A program made the translations under genes and the position numbers. From NCBI GenBank assembly GCA_947095535.1, contig OX352774.1, positions 246,909,825 to 246,973,824 on the forward strand: a stretch of 64,000 nucleotides of DNA, written 5' to 3'. Below the pieces are notes generated by a model, which saw only the letters and a program-made list of their open reading frames with translations, was not told the origin of the DNA and did no database searches. Positions within the stretch are counted from its first letter, which is position 1. Each line of letters starts with the position of its first letter. This document shows positions 25,193 through 39,500 of this stretch, one piece after another. This DNA is from Poecilobothrus nobilitatus (Eukaryota; Arthropoda; Insecta; Diptera; Dolichopodidae).

Positions 25193-26156
25193 ATTAACAA
25201 TAATTTTACATCAGATTTGAGCATTCATAATTTTAGTTTAAATTTAAGTATCCCTTATACTACACAGTTTAGTTATTTTAGGTTTTACCAAGTATTTTCA
25301 ACAGTTTTTATATAATTTTGAAAAAACAAAAACAAAATTAAATAGAATATTTGTTTTATGTTTGAAAAAAAATTATAGTAGGTATTTGAACTATTCTCAT
25401 TTTATTCAATGATTTGTTTAGCAATAAAAATATCTCCCCTATATAACTATTGATACTTACAGCCAATATTTTTGTTTAATGAATTAAACTATAATATCCT
25501 GAATTTAATTCATATCCCAATAAATAAATTATATTTTAAAAATTAATTACAAATTTAATTATTAGAATAACGATTTTTTAAGAATAATATTTAAAATATA
25601 TGTATTTTCAGAGATTTCTAAGTCATAATACACACGGTCTGATGATGGGTTTATCTTCTGCATTTCGATAAAAATGATTAATTTTATTTTACACCTGTTA
25701 TGATTAAATTATTCGTAATTATTTATTTACTGTTATGAGTAATAAGTTATTAGGAAATGATAAAAATAAAAATGATATTGCATTAAATTTATACGTAGTT
25801 CCAATTTTCTTTTTTTTTTTTTTTTTTTTGATCTTCTCATTGTCATTATAGTTAGTCTTAAATCATAAATTGATGATCAACTATTTTGGTGTTTTAAGTT
25901 TCTATATATACTCGTAATTTTAAATGTGAAATTCATTTAAAATCTATGAAATTTATTTTATTTTTTATATTTTAGGACACCAACGCTTTTATGTTTTTTC
26001 TTTTTATTATTTTCTAATTAAATTCGCAAAAATAAATTTAATTTATTGAACTTCAAAATGCGATTTCTTTTTAAAAATAAAATGTGGTTTTTTGAGTATT
26101 TTTTTTTTTCTAATTTACTAATACAGTGGTTTTTCTTATAACTGTCTGCCAATTAT

Positions 26157-26310
26157 TTATGAAATATTTATAAAATTTTGATAATTTATTTATTTATATT
26201 AATATTACATATTATATAAGACAATGTAATCTTACTAAACTATGACCAATGTCCCTTTATGAAATTTTATTTATTTATTTATATTAATATTACATACATA
26301 AATGTAATGC
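26157..26310. repeat. Local direct repeat of about 96 bp spacing
   Basis: TTATGAAAT followed within a few tens of bases by ATTTATATTAATATTACATA occurs at about 26157-26216 and again at 26259-26297. It is best read as a small local duplication. Confidence 0.6.
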
Positions 26311-26426
26311 AATATTATTGAACCATCGGCTACTAAGGCTATTATAGGTTTTTATACTATTATCAAATTATATACTAATATTATTTATTTTGTTTATATT
26401 ATATACTATATATTTACATTATATTT

Positions 26427-26538
26427 GGTCGTAAGGGGGTAAGTAAAGAAAAAAACACTTACGACCTGTGCAGGGATCAAACCCACACTTCTTCAGTTAA
26501 TACGCCGCACGCCTACCCACTAGGCTACCGAAGCCCCC
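26427..26538 (-). mobile_element. Short tRNA-headed SINE with a different 3' end
   Basis: On the minus strand: A box TAGCCTAGTGGGTAGGCG, B box GGGTTTGATCCC, then GTCGTAAG as in the SINE at 53361. After that the body differs and closes with a 9-bp perfect inverted repeat (CTTACGACC at 26458-26466, GGTCGTAAG at 26427-26435). The element is about 110 bp, with no acceptor-stem pairing, so it is not a tRNA gene. Confidence 0.65.
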
Positions 26539-27166
26539 TATGAAATTGATGTCACCTATTAAAGAGTAAACATACAATCAAAATATTGCATATTTTTAGG
26601 CCAAAATGTAAAGTAATGTCATACTTATTTATTATTTCTAATTTTAGTTATTTGTCTCAAGCATTAAAGTATTTTTATATACTTTTTAATCTCACTTTGT
26701 ATATGTAAGCTTTTCAGTCGATATATTTTAATATTTAAATTGTATTAACTAGGAAAAATGATAAAAAAATTACATATTAATTAAATTTGGGGTAACTGTG
26801 CTTCTAACTCACATATAAAACGTCTCCAAATCAATCATACCGAAATACTCAAACTAATAAGTAATCTTCTCTTTTTCTTATCAACTTTCAAATTACATCA
26901 ACTCTCACAAGTTAAATTTTTGTTCACATTAAATTTTCCCAACAAATGTTTAGAAAATATCCTTATTCGAAATTTTCATTAATTGAATTCAAAATATTGC
27001 ATGTGTATGTTTTCATACTATAATAAATTAGATTTAGATGATAAAATAACCATAAAGTTTTAAATTTAGTCTTAAGTTTAGTATAAAATTTTAATAAAAA
27101 TAAAAAAAAAAAATAAAAGGAAAAATAAAATTCCAAAAAAAAACTTTAAAATATACAAACACATTG

Positions 27167-27332
27167 TTTGTGTTCCTTTTACAGAGTAAACTTCTCTTTT
27201 CTACTCCCAACTACACAAACCTTCGAGAAAGAGTAGATGGGAATAAATACGATTATGTTAAGTTATAGCGTTCCATTTACCAGTTACTCCCAATTACTCT
27301 CAACTACTCGTTTCGTGTAAAAGGAACACAAA
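27167..27332. mobile_element. Very short TIR element, 166 bp
   Basis: Perfect 17-bp terminal inverted repeats: TTTGTGTTCCTTTTACA at 27167-27183 and its complement at 27316-27332. The inside is less AT-rich and has several ACTCCCAA(C/T)TAC-like words. No target duplication is certain. A MITE is the simplest reading. Confidence 0.65.
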
Positions 27333-29900
27333 TATTATAAATTTTTTTTAATCATTTTTCCTAGTTATAAATATAATTTAAATATTAAAAGAATGCTCAC
27401 TTGATAAGAGACAAAAAGACATTAAAGTTGAAATGAATTGACTGTAACACTTACTAATAAAAACAAATTTTAAGATATATGTACTTCTGTAAAAGTTATG
27501 AATCAAGACAATAAAGATATGATAATAATAATAAAAAAATTTAAAATCCATCATTTTTATTTTTTTTTTGAGGTAAATAATATTTTTAAACTCAATAATA
27601 TGTTTTTACTGATCAATTTTCTTCAATTTACCTTTTAAAGTTCTATTCTAGAATTTGTAATTTGATTTTCGGATTAAAATGTGACTAATCTAAAAATTAA
27701 TAATAATAACTAGTAACTGATCATAATTTTATTATTTGACACTTCAATTTAATTATAACACTTGTTTACGAAACTTTTGTTAGTAAGAATCTTACACTGA
27801 TATAAACTAAATTATACTGAAATAAAAAATATCTGATGTTATATATTATTTTAAACTATTATCATAAATAGTTTTAAATTTTAAAAAATTATAAATAAAA
27901 TGAAAGAGATTGATCATTTCATTCATTTTTAATACATTATAACTTGTTGATCTTTTTTTTGTATTAAAAACAAAATCTACGGCAATCATAATAACGATAA
28001 TAATTGTATAATTATGTTTAACTTGATTTTTTTTTGCAAAATACCATCACAATCACATTATAAAATTGTTTTTGTTACCAGTTGGAAGCAGCTGTAAAAC
28101 TTGAATATTTAATTATGTTCCATATTAAGAAATGTCTAAGCTTTCAATTGATATTAAAAAAAAAAAAAAAAAAAAAAAAACAAAATATAAAATGACTCAC
28201 ACAATTTTTTGTCATAAAACAAAAAAACAAAACTTAACAATTTTATATTACTCTATTCGTATTAACATACATTATACATACATACTGTATTTAAATACAA
28301 TGTGTTTAACAAATTTAAATTTAACGATTTTATGTGAATATTAATTTATCACAATATATGTATGTACATAGGTATATAAACATACAAATATAGAGATTTG
28401 CATATCAATAAATATATAAAAGTAAAAAGTATCTAACAGTTGGTGGCGGGATATATTATTATAATAGTTATTAATAATTATTTTGTAAATATGGGAATAT
28501 AATAGAAATATATAGAGTTGTTAAGTCATAAATATTTGGTTGAAATAATTTTATTTATTTAATTTTTTTTTTTTTTTTTGAAGTTTGAATTTATGAATTT
28601 ATAACCATGTAATACTGAAAGCCATGCCGATTCTAATTTTTTCTAAAACTTTAAAAACTTTTTTTTTTCTTTCTATACATCATTTAAATTAAATACTCTT
28701 AAACTTTTAATTTTATACTAGTAGGCCCACATCCCAAAGCAAAAATGCCCTCCACTTGGCTGTATCTTTTATAAGAAAAAGTCCCAAGTAATATAGACAA
28801 CAACAACAAACAAGCTTATATTTTTAATTAATTAAAAAATATCTTAAGATTGTAATGAAATACAGTACAAAGCTTTTAAATATAATAATATATATCTTTC
28901 TTATTTATAGTATGTTTTAATACTAATAAAGATTAATTAGAATAGTCATAAAAAAAAAAAGATTAAACCTAATATATTATATTAGTTTTGTAGAAAAATT
29001 TCAAAAATTTTATATATAATATATGTAATTCTATTTTGAGGAAATTAAAATTACTTAAGATATTAACTAATTTAGGAAATTTTTTTTTTTTTTTGTTTTG
29101 GTAGCTATAAAACTTAAGATACTTTATAGAACTACAATATTCATCATAATTTTTATTAACAATTAGGAAATTTGACAAAAAAAAAAAAAAAAAACATTCT
29201 GAAATTTTGTAGAATCATTTTATGAAAGGGATAATCTTGTTAAATTCTAATGTACGTTATTTAGATATACATATATTACTGATCGTATTTGATTATGCCT
29301 TTATATATGATTTTAATTTCTTAACAATCTTAGTTGATACTAAATAAGCTCTTAAAAAACTTTCAATAAATTGTTTCCTTTATTTACTAATTACTTTGTT
29401 TTTTTTCAAATAAAAATGAGTTTTTTAAAGAGAACATTTGAGCGTTATATAAAAAAATGTTTGATAATTTCAATTTATTGTTGTTTGTTAGTGAAGAGGG
29501 GGTAAACAACAATACTTACACTTAGGCCGTTATAGCGATACGTTATTTTCATTTAAATTGAAATTTAATAAATGTTTTCAATATGTTAATTTAAATGAGG
29601 ACTGATGAAACATACACCCATATCATGTTAGACTTGTGATACGTATCACTTAAATTTGTCATTGAATTATGTGGTTCGATCTATGAAATTATTAATTTTC
29701 TTTGGATACAAAAAGCTAAATAATCATATGGTAAAAGTTTACTGCGCCAAAATAATAGTAATAGTTTAAATAGTTCGAACTTTAATTTGGTTAATATGTA
29801 CCACAAGTTTAATATGATATGAGTAATAATATGCCAAATTCACTTAATACATAATTTTTAATATTCTTAATTTTTACAAAAGTTGAAATATTTTTTTTAA
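27333..29900. other. Gene desert segment
   Basis: AT-rich throughout, with an A run at 28156-28180 and T runs. I see no gene, and no repeat beyond simple sequence. Confidence 0.5.
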
Positions 29901-30403
29901 TTTAAGCATAGTATTCAGGTTATATCTCAGTTCAAAGACAAAAAAGTGAAAAATATAAACATTTTTGGGGTATATAAAATTTTGACAATTTGAAGAAAAA
30001 CTATACAGATAGAAATTTTTTTTTGTTATAATTGTCATAACCAAAAATATTAAATTTTGTAAACAATTGTTTGTTTTGAAATAAAATTTAATTCTAAAAA
30101 TGTAAATAAATAATTTTATTGTAAAAAAAAAAACCAAATTACAAAATATTTTTTGAAAGATATGAGAAAAATTAAAATTTTTCTACCTAGGTAGAAAAAT
30201 ATCGGGAGAAAAACAAATTTTTTCTCGGTTTGTGTCTTGGAGGACTATATATTTTTCTTGGCGTACTAAGCTGTGTACTACTTGAGAAAAAATTGAAAAA
30301 ATTTATTAAAAAGTTTTTGCCGAGAAAAATTTTGACATAAAATCCCATATAAAATTATATTTTTTTTTTTGAGCTGAGATATAACCTGAATACTATGCTT
30401 AAA
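29901..30403. mobile_element. TIR element with perfect 30-bp ends
   Basis: The left 30 bp (29901-29930, starting TTTAAGCATAGTATTCAGGT) are exactly the reverse complement of the right 30 bp (30374-30403). The 503-bp element has no open frame. Near its middle is a 24-bp perfect palindrome (30177-30200, centre CTACCTAGGTAG). The perfect ends suggest recent activity or a hairpin-forming structure. No target-site duplication is clear because both flanks are runs of A and T. Confidence 0.75.
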
Positions 30404-33400
30404 AGACAAATAATTATCTAAGATTGCCCGAAAAGTGTATAAATGTACTTGTAAAAGAATTTATATTTCGCAAATACTTTTTTAATTATATTTTTTTTTT
30501 TTTTTTTGAGTATACACCATGTATATTCACAATCTACCAGATTCAATTTTTTTTTTTTTTTATTTATATATTTATTTATTAAGTATTTTTCTTTTTTAAC
30601 GAAAATCTCTTGGATGATATCATCTTTAAAGAATGAAAGCTTTAGGGTAATTGATTTTTGGTTAAATGCATTCTGGTTGTTTTTTTTTTTTATTATACTG
30701 TTTTCTTGTACATTTAATAAGTATGTATTTAATAATTTCGATTAGAATCGTTATTTTGCGTGTTCTTAAGATATTATAAATGGTTCATTGTCATGTTAAT
30801 TGTTCTGCAGAGAATTGAACAGATTGAAATGAAAATTATTAAAACAAAAAACAAATTTTTTTTAGGTTTTTGATTCTAAATTCATTAGATTGTTCATAAT
30901 GATGATCTTGAAAGGAAAAAGTGATTAAAATTTAATAAGTATATATACATACTACATATATTGTTTTTCAATTAATATAATAATGTTTTTTGGTCTAAAG
31001 ATCAAATTAATTAACGGTCAATGAACGTAATTAGACCTTACCCAAAAACAATTTTAATTTATTAGATATTTTAACATGTTTAATGTGTATATTATATAAG
31101 TAAACATATATTAAATAGTGTTTAAAATTGTGTATTGAAAAAAAACCACCATTCATAACTTTTTTTTTTGTTTTTTTTTTTTTTTTTTTGTGAATTATTA
31201 ATTCCGAAAATGAGGGCGTAGTCTCACAAAATCATTTGTTCATAAAAAATATAAGCATGTTTTCATTTTTATTTTTATTAAAATTTCCGATAAATGATCG
31301 TTGATTTTTAAGATAAAAAAATATAAAGTATTTTGTGTTTAAAAAAGAAAAAAAACAATTAAACGAAATTAATATTTTAATAATAAAATAATAAAAAGAA
31401 AATTTCTGCAGATATATAGGATAGATAGTAACTTTTTATTGTTTTCTTTTAAATGTAATTTTTTAAATTATTTTGATCGCACTGTAATTGTTTTATATAA
31501 ATCGTTAATTTATTACACGGTCTCCATTGCATTCAAGATTTTGACTTTCACTAAAGTAATAATGAACTTGTGACATTATTTAAAATGATCAACTAAATTT
31601 AGACTGTTAAATAGGTGAATGTTTTCCCTTTTCTAGTCATTTTTAAAAGGATAGGGCTGAGAGCATCTTCTACAGTAGCTTATTATTCAAATTAGACTAA
31701 GCCTTAAGTTTCTTTAATCATTATTTTCACTTTAAGTATTTCATTACTGGGCTGTAGTTATTATACAAGATTATGAAATAAAAATACTTTACTTGTATGC
31801 CATCTATTATCTTAGACACAAATTATATATTTTATATTGCGATATTAATTATTATGATATAAACTTTTACGATATAAATTACTAATGCATATTGGTTTTT
31901 ATTTCTTTCGGAAAATTGCTCTTTCGGAAAATTGATAGGCTGAAAGATGGGCAACTTAACTATTACGTAATTAGTCCGCAAAGAAATTGGTAAGATAGAT
32001 AGATATAATTTTTAATATAACTTTTTAAAATTTAAAATAAAAAAAACTAGCACATACATATTTTGGTATATGACATAAAACAGAGTATTATAGGACTACT
32101 TATTTAAATACAACATTGCGTATAACAAGTTAATGAGTCTTTTAAAAAATACATAAATAAAATTCAAAAAGAAAAAAAAAATGGATTAAATCAAACGATA
32201 TTTAGAAAATTAAAATTTAAATGCATCAAATTATATAAATATTATATAATTAATAAATTATATAAATAAATTTTGGACTTTTGGAGATTTTTTTTTTTTA
32301 TAGTAGGACAAAAACTATTTTAGATCTCGAAGTCAACGATTAAAATGAAAGTCTAAAATCTATAAATTCAAAACAATTGTATTTCTACAAATCAAAGTTA
32401 AATAAAAGTTATAAAAGATACTAATTTGAATTATACATAATATTATGTATAGTAAAGTAAATGATCTACTTTTGTTATGTATGGCATATTAAATATTTTG
32501 CAAGTACGCATATTTTTTTTTCCCCCTAATAGAAAAGCACAACGATTTTTTTAGTAAAACATTTTTTGCAAAAATATTTAATTACGTATATGTTTTATCT
32601 TATATTTTTATGCGCGTTTCTAATGGAAACTTTTGTTTTTTTTTTTTTTAAATCATCTGAAAAGACAAAAAAAAATTATGATATATTTTTATATTGTATC
32701 TGATTGTATGTAAGTATGTACTAATACAATAACTATAAAGTACATTTTAATTGGACGTTCATTTCACAATAAATCGTTCTCATGTATAGACAAATTGTCA
32801 TAAGTACAGCTATATTTGAATATACTTATAAAAATTTATTTTAATCTTAAAATAAAAATTTTAGAGGGAAAATATATGTGTTTTTTTTTTATCGTTTTTT
32901 TTATTTTTGATTTTTTTTTAAAGGAAAATGTTCAAAAGAACAATATAAAGGAAAATGGCCAAAAAAAAAAATGTGTATTTTTAATTCAAAATTTAAAAAA
33001 CAAAAAAAAAAAATAAAAATAGAAAATATCGAAAACAAATAAGAAAATTTTATTTTCTTTTTGTTTTTTTTTTTTTTTTGTAAAATTATTTTTAGAATCA
33101 ATGTGTGTTTTAATAATAGTAAAAAAAAAAAAAATTTTAAATTTTAAAATATGAAAAAATGCTGCGCAAAATATAATAATAATATAACAATAAAACACAT
33201 TTACCATAATATATATATATATACAAATTATATACATAATATAAGGTGCTATATTAAGTATATATGCTGTATATATAATATGTATATCATTGTAAAATAT
33301 ATTTGAATTATGTAATGAGATTTTGGAAAGGAAATTCATGTCAAAATAATTTTCATTTTTCTTTTGCATATACATACATATATCTTATATATGTATATAA

Positions 33401-36249
33401 ATATATATATTTTGAATTTTTTTCTTAAACTTTCAAAGAGTTAATATTTTCTTTTTTTTTTTTTAAATATTTCAAAAGAAAAATGAATCATATTCTATAA
33501 AGAGCAAAAATAATTTTTTCTTAAACTATACTGAAAACTTTTAAAAATTTTTATTTTTTATTTTTTTTTTTTTTTTTTTTTGTGTTTAGCGTGTGAAAAA
33601 TTCTACGATCAATTATTTCTCATCTAAAATTCATACACATTTATGACAACAGCTGTAATCTTTTAATCCTGTCCATGTAAATAAATTTTTTTGGAACAGT
33701 TTTTTTTTTTTTTTTTTTGGTTTTTGTTAGAATTAATGGTTTATTTCAAAAATTTTCTGTTGGACAGTTCATTTTGAAAAATATATAATATTATCTATGT
33801 ATGTATATATAATATTATGATTTATTAAGAAATATAAAAAGAATTTTTTTTTTTTTTTTTACACAATAACTATATGTATACTGTAAATGATTGATTCCAA
33901 TTTTATTTTTAAATAATTTTACAATAAAACGTAATAACTTATAATGATGAATCTTTAAATAGAACATAATGAAGAACTATATTCAAAGTAATTTTTTTTT
34001 ATTTTGTATAATATAATTTGGTATTACTGTAGTATATAATGTACTTAAATGTACTTAAAGCATAAAAAAAAAAGTTTCCTTATTAAATGATATCATTTAG
34101 AAAAAAAAAAAAAAAATATTGTTCAATTTTTAATGACAACTTAATGTTCATTATACCGGAAAGTTCATTAAAACTTGCCTCCCATTCATATATATATAAT
34201 TTAACAGTATTAAAAATTGATACCGTAAGAGAAAATTCATAATACACATACTTTTAATTTTTAAAAGTACATACATATAATATGAAATATCTTTAGATAT
34301 TATTAAAAACTCTGAAAAATATTCAAATTTTTTTTTGTTTGTTCGTATATCTAATTTGAGCTTCATAATTATTCAATATTATAATAATTTAATTCTTCTT
34401 TTTTCAAAAAAAAACCATTTAATTTTTCATTTAATTTTCCTAAAAATACAATTTATGTATACTTTAATTAATATTTCCTTTAAAAAAAAAAAAATAAAAT
34501 AACAAATGAAACGACTTTTAGTATCGTGAATAATATGTTAAAGAAATCATTAAATAGTTTTTGAATCATCAGTCATCGCACACTTTAATTTCATTTTATA
34601 TAATATATGAAGCTTTAAAAATAACTTTATTACTAAAATTGTGTACTTGATCTTCCCAAAAAAAATTTTAATAGTCTTTATGACTTTATTAATGCAATTT
34701 ATAATACAGTTTTCGGTATTACATGTCAACAAACAAAACTTTTGAATAATATCTTATATATATATATATACACTATAATATAATAAGTACACTATTAGTA
34801 ATTAAATTTAATGATGATATTTTATTTTATGTCAAAAACTTAAAATAATTATGCATAACTTTAAACACTACATTTCAAAGATAGAAAAACAAAGCACTTT
34901 TAGCAACTTTTGACATTTGACAAAAAAAAATAATTAAAAAATTTTTTTTTAAAAGAAAAAACAAAAAAAAAAAACTAATTAAGTAAAAAATTCTAATTTC
35001 TAATTATTTTAATATTAAATAACAATGCCACAACACCATTTCCGACTTAAAACTAAATTAAGATCCCTCGCAAATTTCTGTTTCTCCATTCAATTATTGA
35101 TAACTTAAATTCAAGTAAAAAAAAAAACAAAAATCCGATTTTTATATTTTAATAATTGACTGACTATTAAAGAATGTATCTACAGATATATGTATATTCA
35201 TTATTAAAAAGATAAACGTGATCATATCTAAGCAAGCACATATATATGTATATGTACATATAGATATATTTCTGTATAATATTCGATTACAAGACGCACA
35301 TGACTGCGTCCATTTTCAACTTCTTTTTTTTTTTTTTTTTTTTTTACTCTTCCTATAAATTTTATGGAAGGCCAATGTATATGCAACGACTATATAATGT
35401 ATATAGGTATAGTATATATATATATATATATCTGATCTACTTATATGGGAAATCATTTATTATTCGTTTTCCTGTGAAAATTATTCAAATGCAAAACACA
35501 TCATTTTTAAACATTTTTTTTTATTAAATAAAATAAATATGGTTATCATATAAATTCCAAAGAATATTGTCCACAGTCAGTATTTATGTAACGTTCAAAG
35601 AATTCATATTGTATTTTAAAATTTCAAAATATTATTATAAAAATATAATTAAAAATAACAAAAATAAAAAAAAAAAATAAAATTATTGAAATTTCTATTC
35701 AATTTTTTATTATTTTTTTTTTTTTTCATTATACACGTATATATTTTGAAATAAATTAAAATGAAATTTAAAAAAATATTGAATATTTTATTTTAAGATA
35801 CAAAATATATATACGTAAATTCACTAAAATTTATTGTAAAGAACTAAAAATCTAAATTTATATATTTATATAAATATTAAGATTTGTTTAGTTTTTTTTT
35901 TTTGGATTTTTTTTATATACATCCCCTTTTAATAAATTACCTATATGTTATACTCGCGTAAAATTTTTACTTTATGTTCGTATATTTTTAATTAATTAAA
36001 AAAAAAGATTAATTAAAGAAAAAGATCATTAATGGGGGGTGTGATAAAGCTAGATTAAGGTATATATAAAGTTACCTAACCTACCTATTAATTTAATAGT
36101 GAGTTTTAATTATTTTACAAAATTATGTTATATTTCTAATTGAAGATTGAGTAATGCGCGTTTTTTTTTTTTTTACTGAAAAACACGAAATTAAACAATT
36201 TTTTAATTATTTTACTTCATTCTGTACATTTTTTGACATCTATCTATAC
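30404..36249. other. Gene desert segment
   Basis: Nothing coding is recognised. It contains many T and A runs of 12-22 bases, ATGT/CATA microsatellites (32700-33420, 35190-35440), and one copy of a dispersed repeat at 31670-31880. The frames listed across 32816-33375 come from homopolymer-rich sequence. Confidence 0.5.
31670..31880. repeat. Dispersed repeat, copy 1
   Basis: Shares with 50430-50640, in the same order, CTTATTATTCA...GACTAAGC, TACAA(G/A)ATTATGAAAT and GCCATCTATTATCTTGGACA-like words. Identity by eye is moderate. No coding sequence or terminal structure is visible, so the class is unknown. Confidence 0.55.
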
Positions 36250-36830
36250 AATTTGACGGGTATAGGTCTCTTTATCAAAGGACACATTGCAAAAATACCT
36301 TTCATCAAAAGTCGTTTTTACAGAAAAGTCACTTCGCAAATATACCATTTCACAAAAAATCTATTTCACAAATTTACCGTTTTACAAAAACACCACTACG
36401 CAAATTCCCCATAACCCTGCTTTTAAATCCAACTCTAAAATCTCTCCTAATTCAGAATCTTGTATATATTGAAGAAAATATAAATATTCTGGAAAAAGGA
36501 GAAACGCTGATTTGTAATCATTTGGAAAAATTCTATTTTTCTAAGAATAAATTCTTCGCTGTAAAGTTTTAAAACTTTTGTTGAAGGCTTTTGTAATATG
36601 TATAGTTTTGTTAAATGAATCTGTGGTTCAAATGTCCATTTTGAAAAGTGTCCTTTTTGTAAATTGTACTTTTCGTAATACTTATGTATAGTTTTGTGAA
36701 ATGGATCTTTTGTTCAAATGTCCATTTTACAAAGTGTATTATTTGCAATTTATCTGTTTGTGAAATGTCTTTTGATGAAATGACTTTTTGTAAAATAACT
36801 TTTGTAATGTGTCGTTCTCGCCAGTTTCAT
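36250..36830. mobile_element. Foldback-like element with repeat-built inverted arms
   Basis: The left arm (about 36267-36410) is made of short imperfect units around ATTTCACAAAA (TTCATCAAAAG, TTCGCAAAT, TTTCACAAA, TTTTACAAAAAC), spaced about 15-18 bp. The right arm (about 36590-36820) is made of the reverse complement, TTTTGTGAAAT. Exact mirror words anchor the arms: GACACATTRCAAAA at 36281-36294 and, complemented, at 36800-36813; TTTCATCAAAAG at 36300-36311 and complemented at 36769-36780. The arms differ in length. No open frame is conserved. The plan is that of foldback elements, whose inverted repeats consist of tandem subunits. Confidence 0.6.
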
Positions 36831-39096
36831 ATTCTTTAAGGTTATAGATCGCACTGTCACATTTTCTCACTTTTAAATGATTTTATTCTCCTTAAAAAAT
36901 TTCTCAAGATTTGGTACTAATCGCTACTTGATACTAATTGTTTCACCACGCTCTAACATTGAAAATTTTAATTATTAACTAATTATTTTATTTTTTTTAA
37001 ATAGGTTTTTTTTCAAAATTTATTAAAATATAAAAAAAAAATTTTAATTATTTCAAAAACGGATCTTTAATCACAATTTCAAATAATAATATTGTTTACT
37101 TTTCTTTTAGATAAAATGATAAGAGTTCTGAGAATATCTTTAATCTTATTAGAGTTGTTAAATTCTCCAAAGCAAAAGAATTAAAGCCCATCTTTAATTA
37201 ATATACCATCATAATCGTTACATTGTACTACGTTTATTGGAAATTTAACGTTTTACTCATCACCTACTGGCTACCTTCTATATTTTCTTTATTCCTTCTT
37301 CTATTCTTCTTTATTTGTTCTGTTCTGTTTTATTATATACTTCCATTATATTATTTAGCTGTATCATGACAGTAAAAAAGTTTTGCATTTAATTCAATAT
37401 AAGGATTTGAATCAGTTTTTTTTTTTTTTTTAAATAAGAATTTAAATAAAAATTGTCATTTGTTATAATTTGAATCTTCTGGATAACAAATATATCTTAT
37501 AGTTTTACTGTTGACATGCTCAGTTACTAAGTATGTCAGAATTTACATATGCAGCGGCACCAAAGCAAATTACAGATTTTTCTTCTAAAATTGATTTTTA
37601 CAATTCATGAATCATGATACCAGTTTTTTTTTTTATAGATGTCGTTTTTTATTCTGGAATTCAATGGAATTCACCATAAACATACACTTGTTCTTAATGG
37701 CAAATTTAATTAAGATTAAATTTATTAAAATTTTTTTAATATTTCCACGTTTAGTTAATAATTTTGATTTAAGCTGACAGTTTTGAACGAAAAAACCTCT
37801 ATAATTAATATGTAATATTAATTGTGATCATATTTATGCGGTATGTAATTGATGTTTTATGTAAAAGATAAATATTGAAATAAATTAAGTAGAAGATTAT
37901 GATAAGCATATAGAAAAAACTAATTATTGTTTTGCAAAAATTATATTTTTAATCGTTCTGATAATAGTAAAAATGATAAATATAAAGGGTTTTTTATACA
38001 TCATTTATTATATTATATCACATCTATACAAATAATAAAATAAATATAAATTTAATTTTATAATAAATAATTTTATAATGTTAAATTTTTAGAATAGGAT
38101 TTTTATAAATTTAATAAAAGATACTCATTTGTTTAAATAAAAATTTATTTCAAAACATTTAAAAATTTTTATTTTTAATTATTTTAAAAGTTTTTTTTTT
38201 TTTTTTTTTTTTTTTTTGTGATTCATTTTATTTCATTCAAAACTAATATACTAAAATTTAATTGTAGCACATCTAAATTTATTTGTACCATATAAAAAAA
38301 ATAAATAAATTATAAAAAGAAAAACTATACGACATATTTATTATAAAAATTAAGAAATAAAATCAAAAAAAAAAAAAAAATTTTTCTTTGCCAAAATCAA
38401 TAAATTTAAAATGAAAAATGTTAATGTTTTTTGTCCTATATATACGTTAAATCATAAAAATATTTTTAAAATTAATTATGATTTTCTTTGTCGCATTTTT
38501 ATTAAAAAAATTTTCAAAATTATAATGTCCCTTTTAGACTAACCAATCATTGGACTAAATAAAAATAAATTTTTTGATAAAATAATTAAAATTTCTATCA
38601 AAGAAATTTTTCCATATACATATAATTTTGAACTTATATACGTATATATAATATGTTTATATATTTTTTAGTACATTTTTCACAATAATTTTTAGTTACC
38701 TATTGAAACTCAGTTTCATTTTATCCGTTTCTATATATCTGTTTATAAAAATTCTTTATAATCTCGTCTATTTATAAGACTTCTACACTAGATTAAGATA
38801 ACGAAATGATATTTAGACAAAAATAAATCTTATAAAAAAAAAACTATTGTAAATGATTTTTGTATGTAACCTCATTCGTTGTACAGAGTTACAAACACCC
38901 TAAGTTGAAAATATATATATAGGTTTCCCTACAAAAATCCAATTCTCAAAATCTAAATTAAAAAAAAGAAAATCCAAATCAGAACGCCCAGCTATTTTTA
39001 ATACAGTATACTGTATATATATATACTATACATTTTATATTTGAATAATTAAATAAATAAATATTCATTTGTTTTCAATATTTATATTTATTATCA

Positions 39097-39099
<3 letters not shown>

Positions 39100-39137
<38 letters not shown>
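39100..39137. repeat. (TTA)n microsatellite
   Basis: Twelve or so uninterrupted ATT/TTA units. Confidence 0.9.
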
Positions 39138-39138
<1 letters not shown>

Positions 39139-39340
39139 AATTATTTATAATTATTATCAACACAAAGAAAAATTCTATATATGCAATCAATCTTAAATAT
39201 CCTAGAGTATTTTTTTGGCTCGGCTTTTTAATTATACTTTTCTTATTTTTTTATATTTTTTTATAGTTTTTAAATTTTATAATGAGCTTTCAGTACCTTT
39301 ATATTTTATATTTAAACATTCTGGAAAAAGTATATAACCC

Positions 39341-39500
39341 CTGTTTTGTAACCAACCAACTACATATAAATCCGTCCAAATTATATACATACGTACAATT
39401 TTCCAAAACAAAGTATGTACTTAAAATAGTATGGGGACTTTCGCTAGCAAACCCTGCTGTACAATTTATTGAAACACTGATTTTGTAACCACCACCACCA
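39341..39500. repeat. Dispersed repeat shared with 53030-53150, copy 1
   Basis: Contains TTTGTAACCAAC near the start and TTATTGAAACACTGATTTTG followed by (T/A)AACCACC at the end. The same words in the same order occur at 53030-53150. Class unknown. Confidence 0.55.

Noticed and set aside
32816..33375. Several open frames on both strands
   Set aside because: They consist of Lys, Asn, Ile and Phe codons from homopolymer-rich AT sequence, with no domain or splice context.
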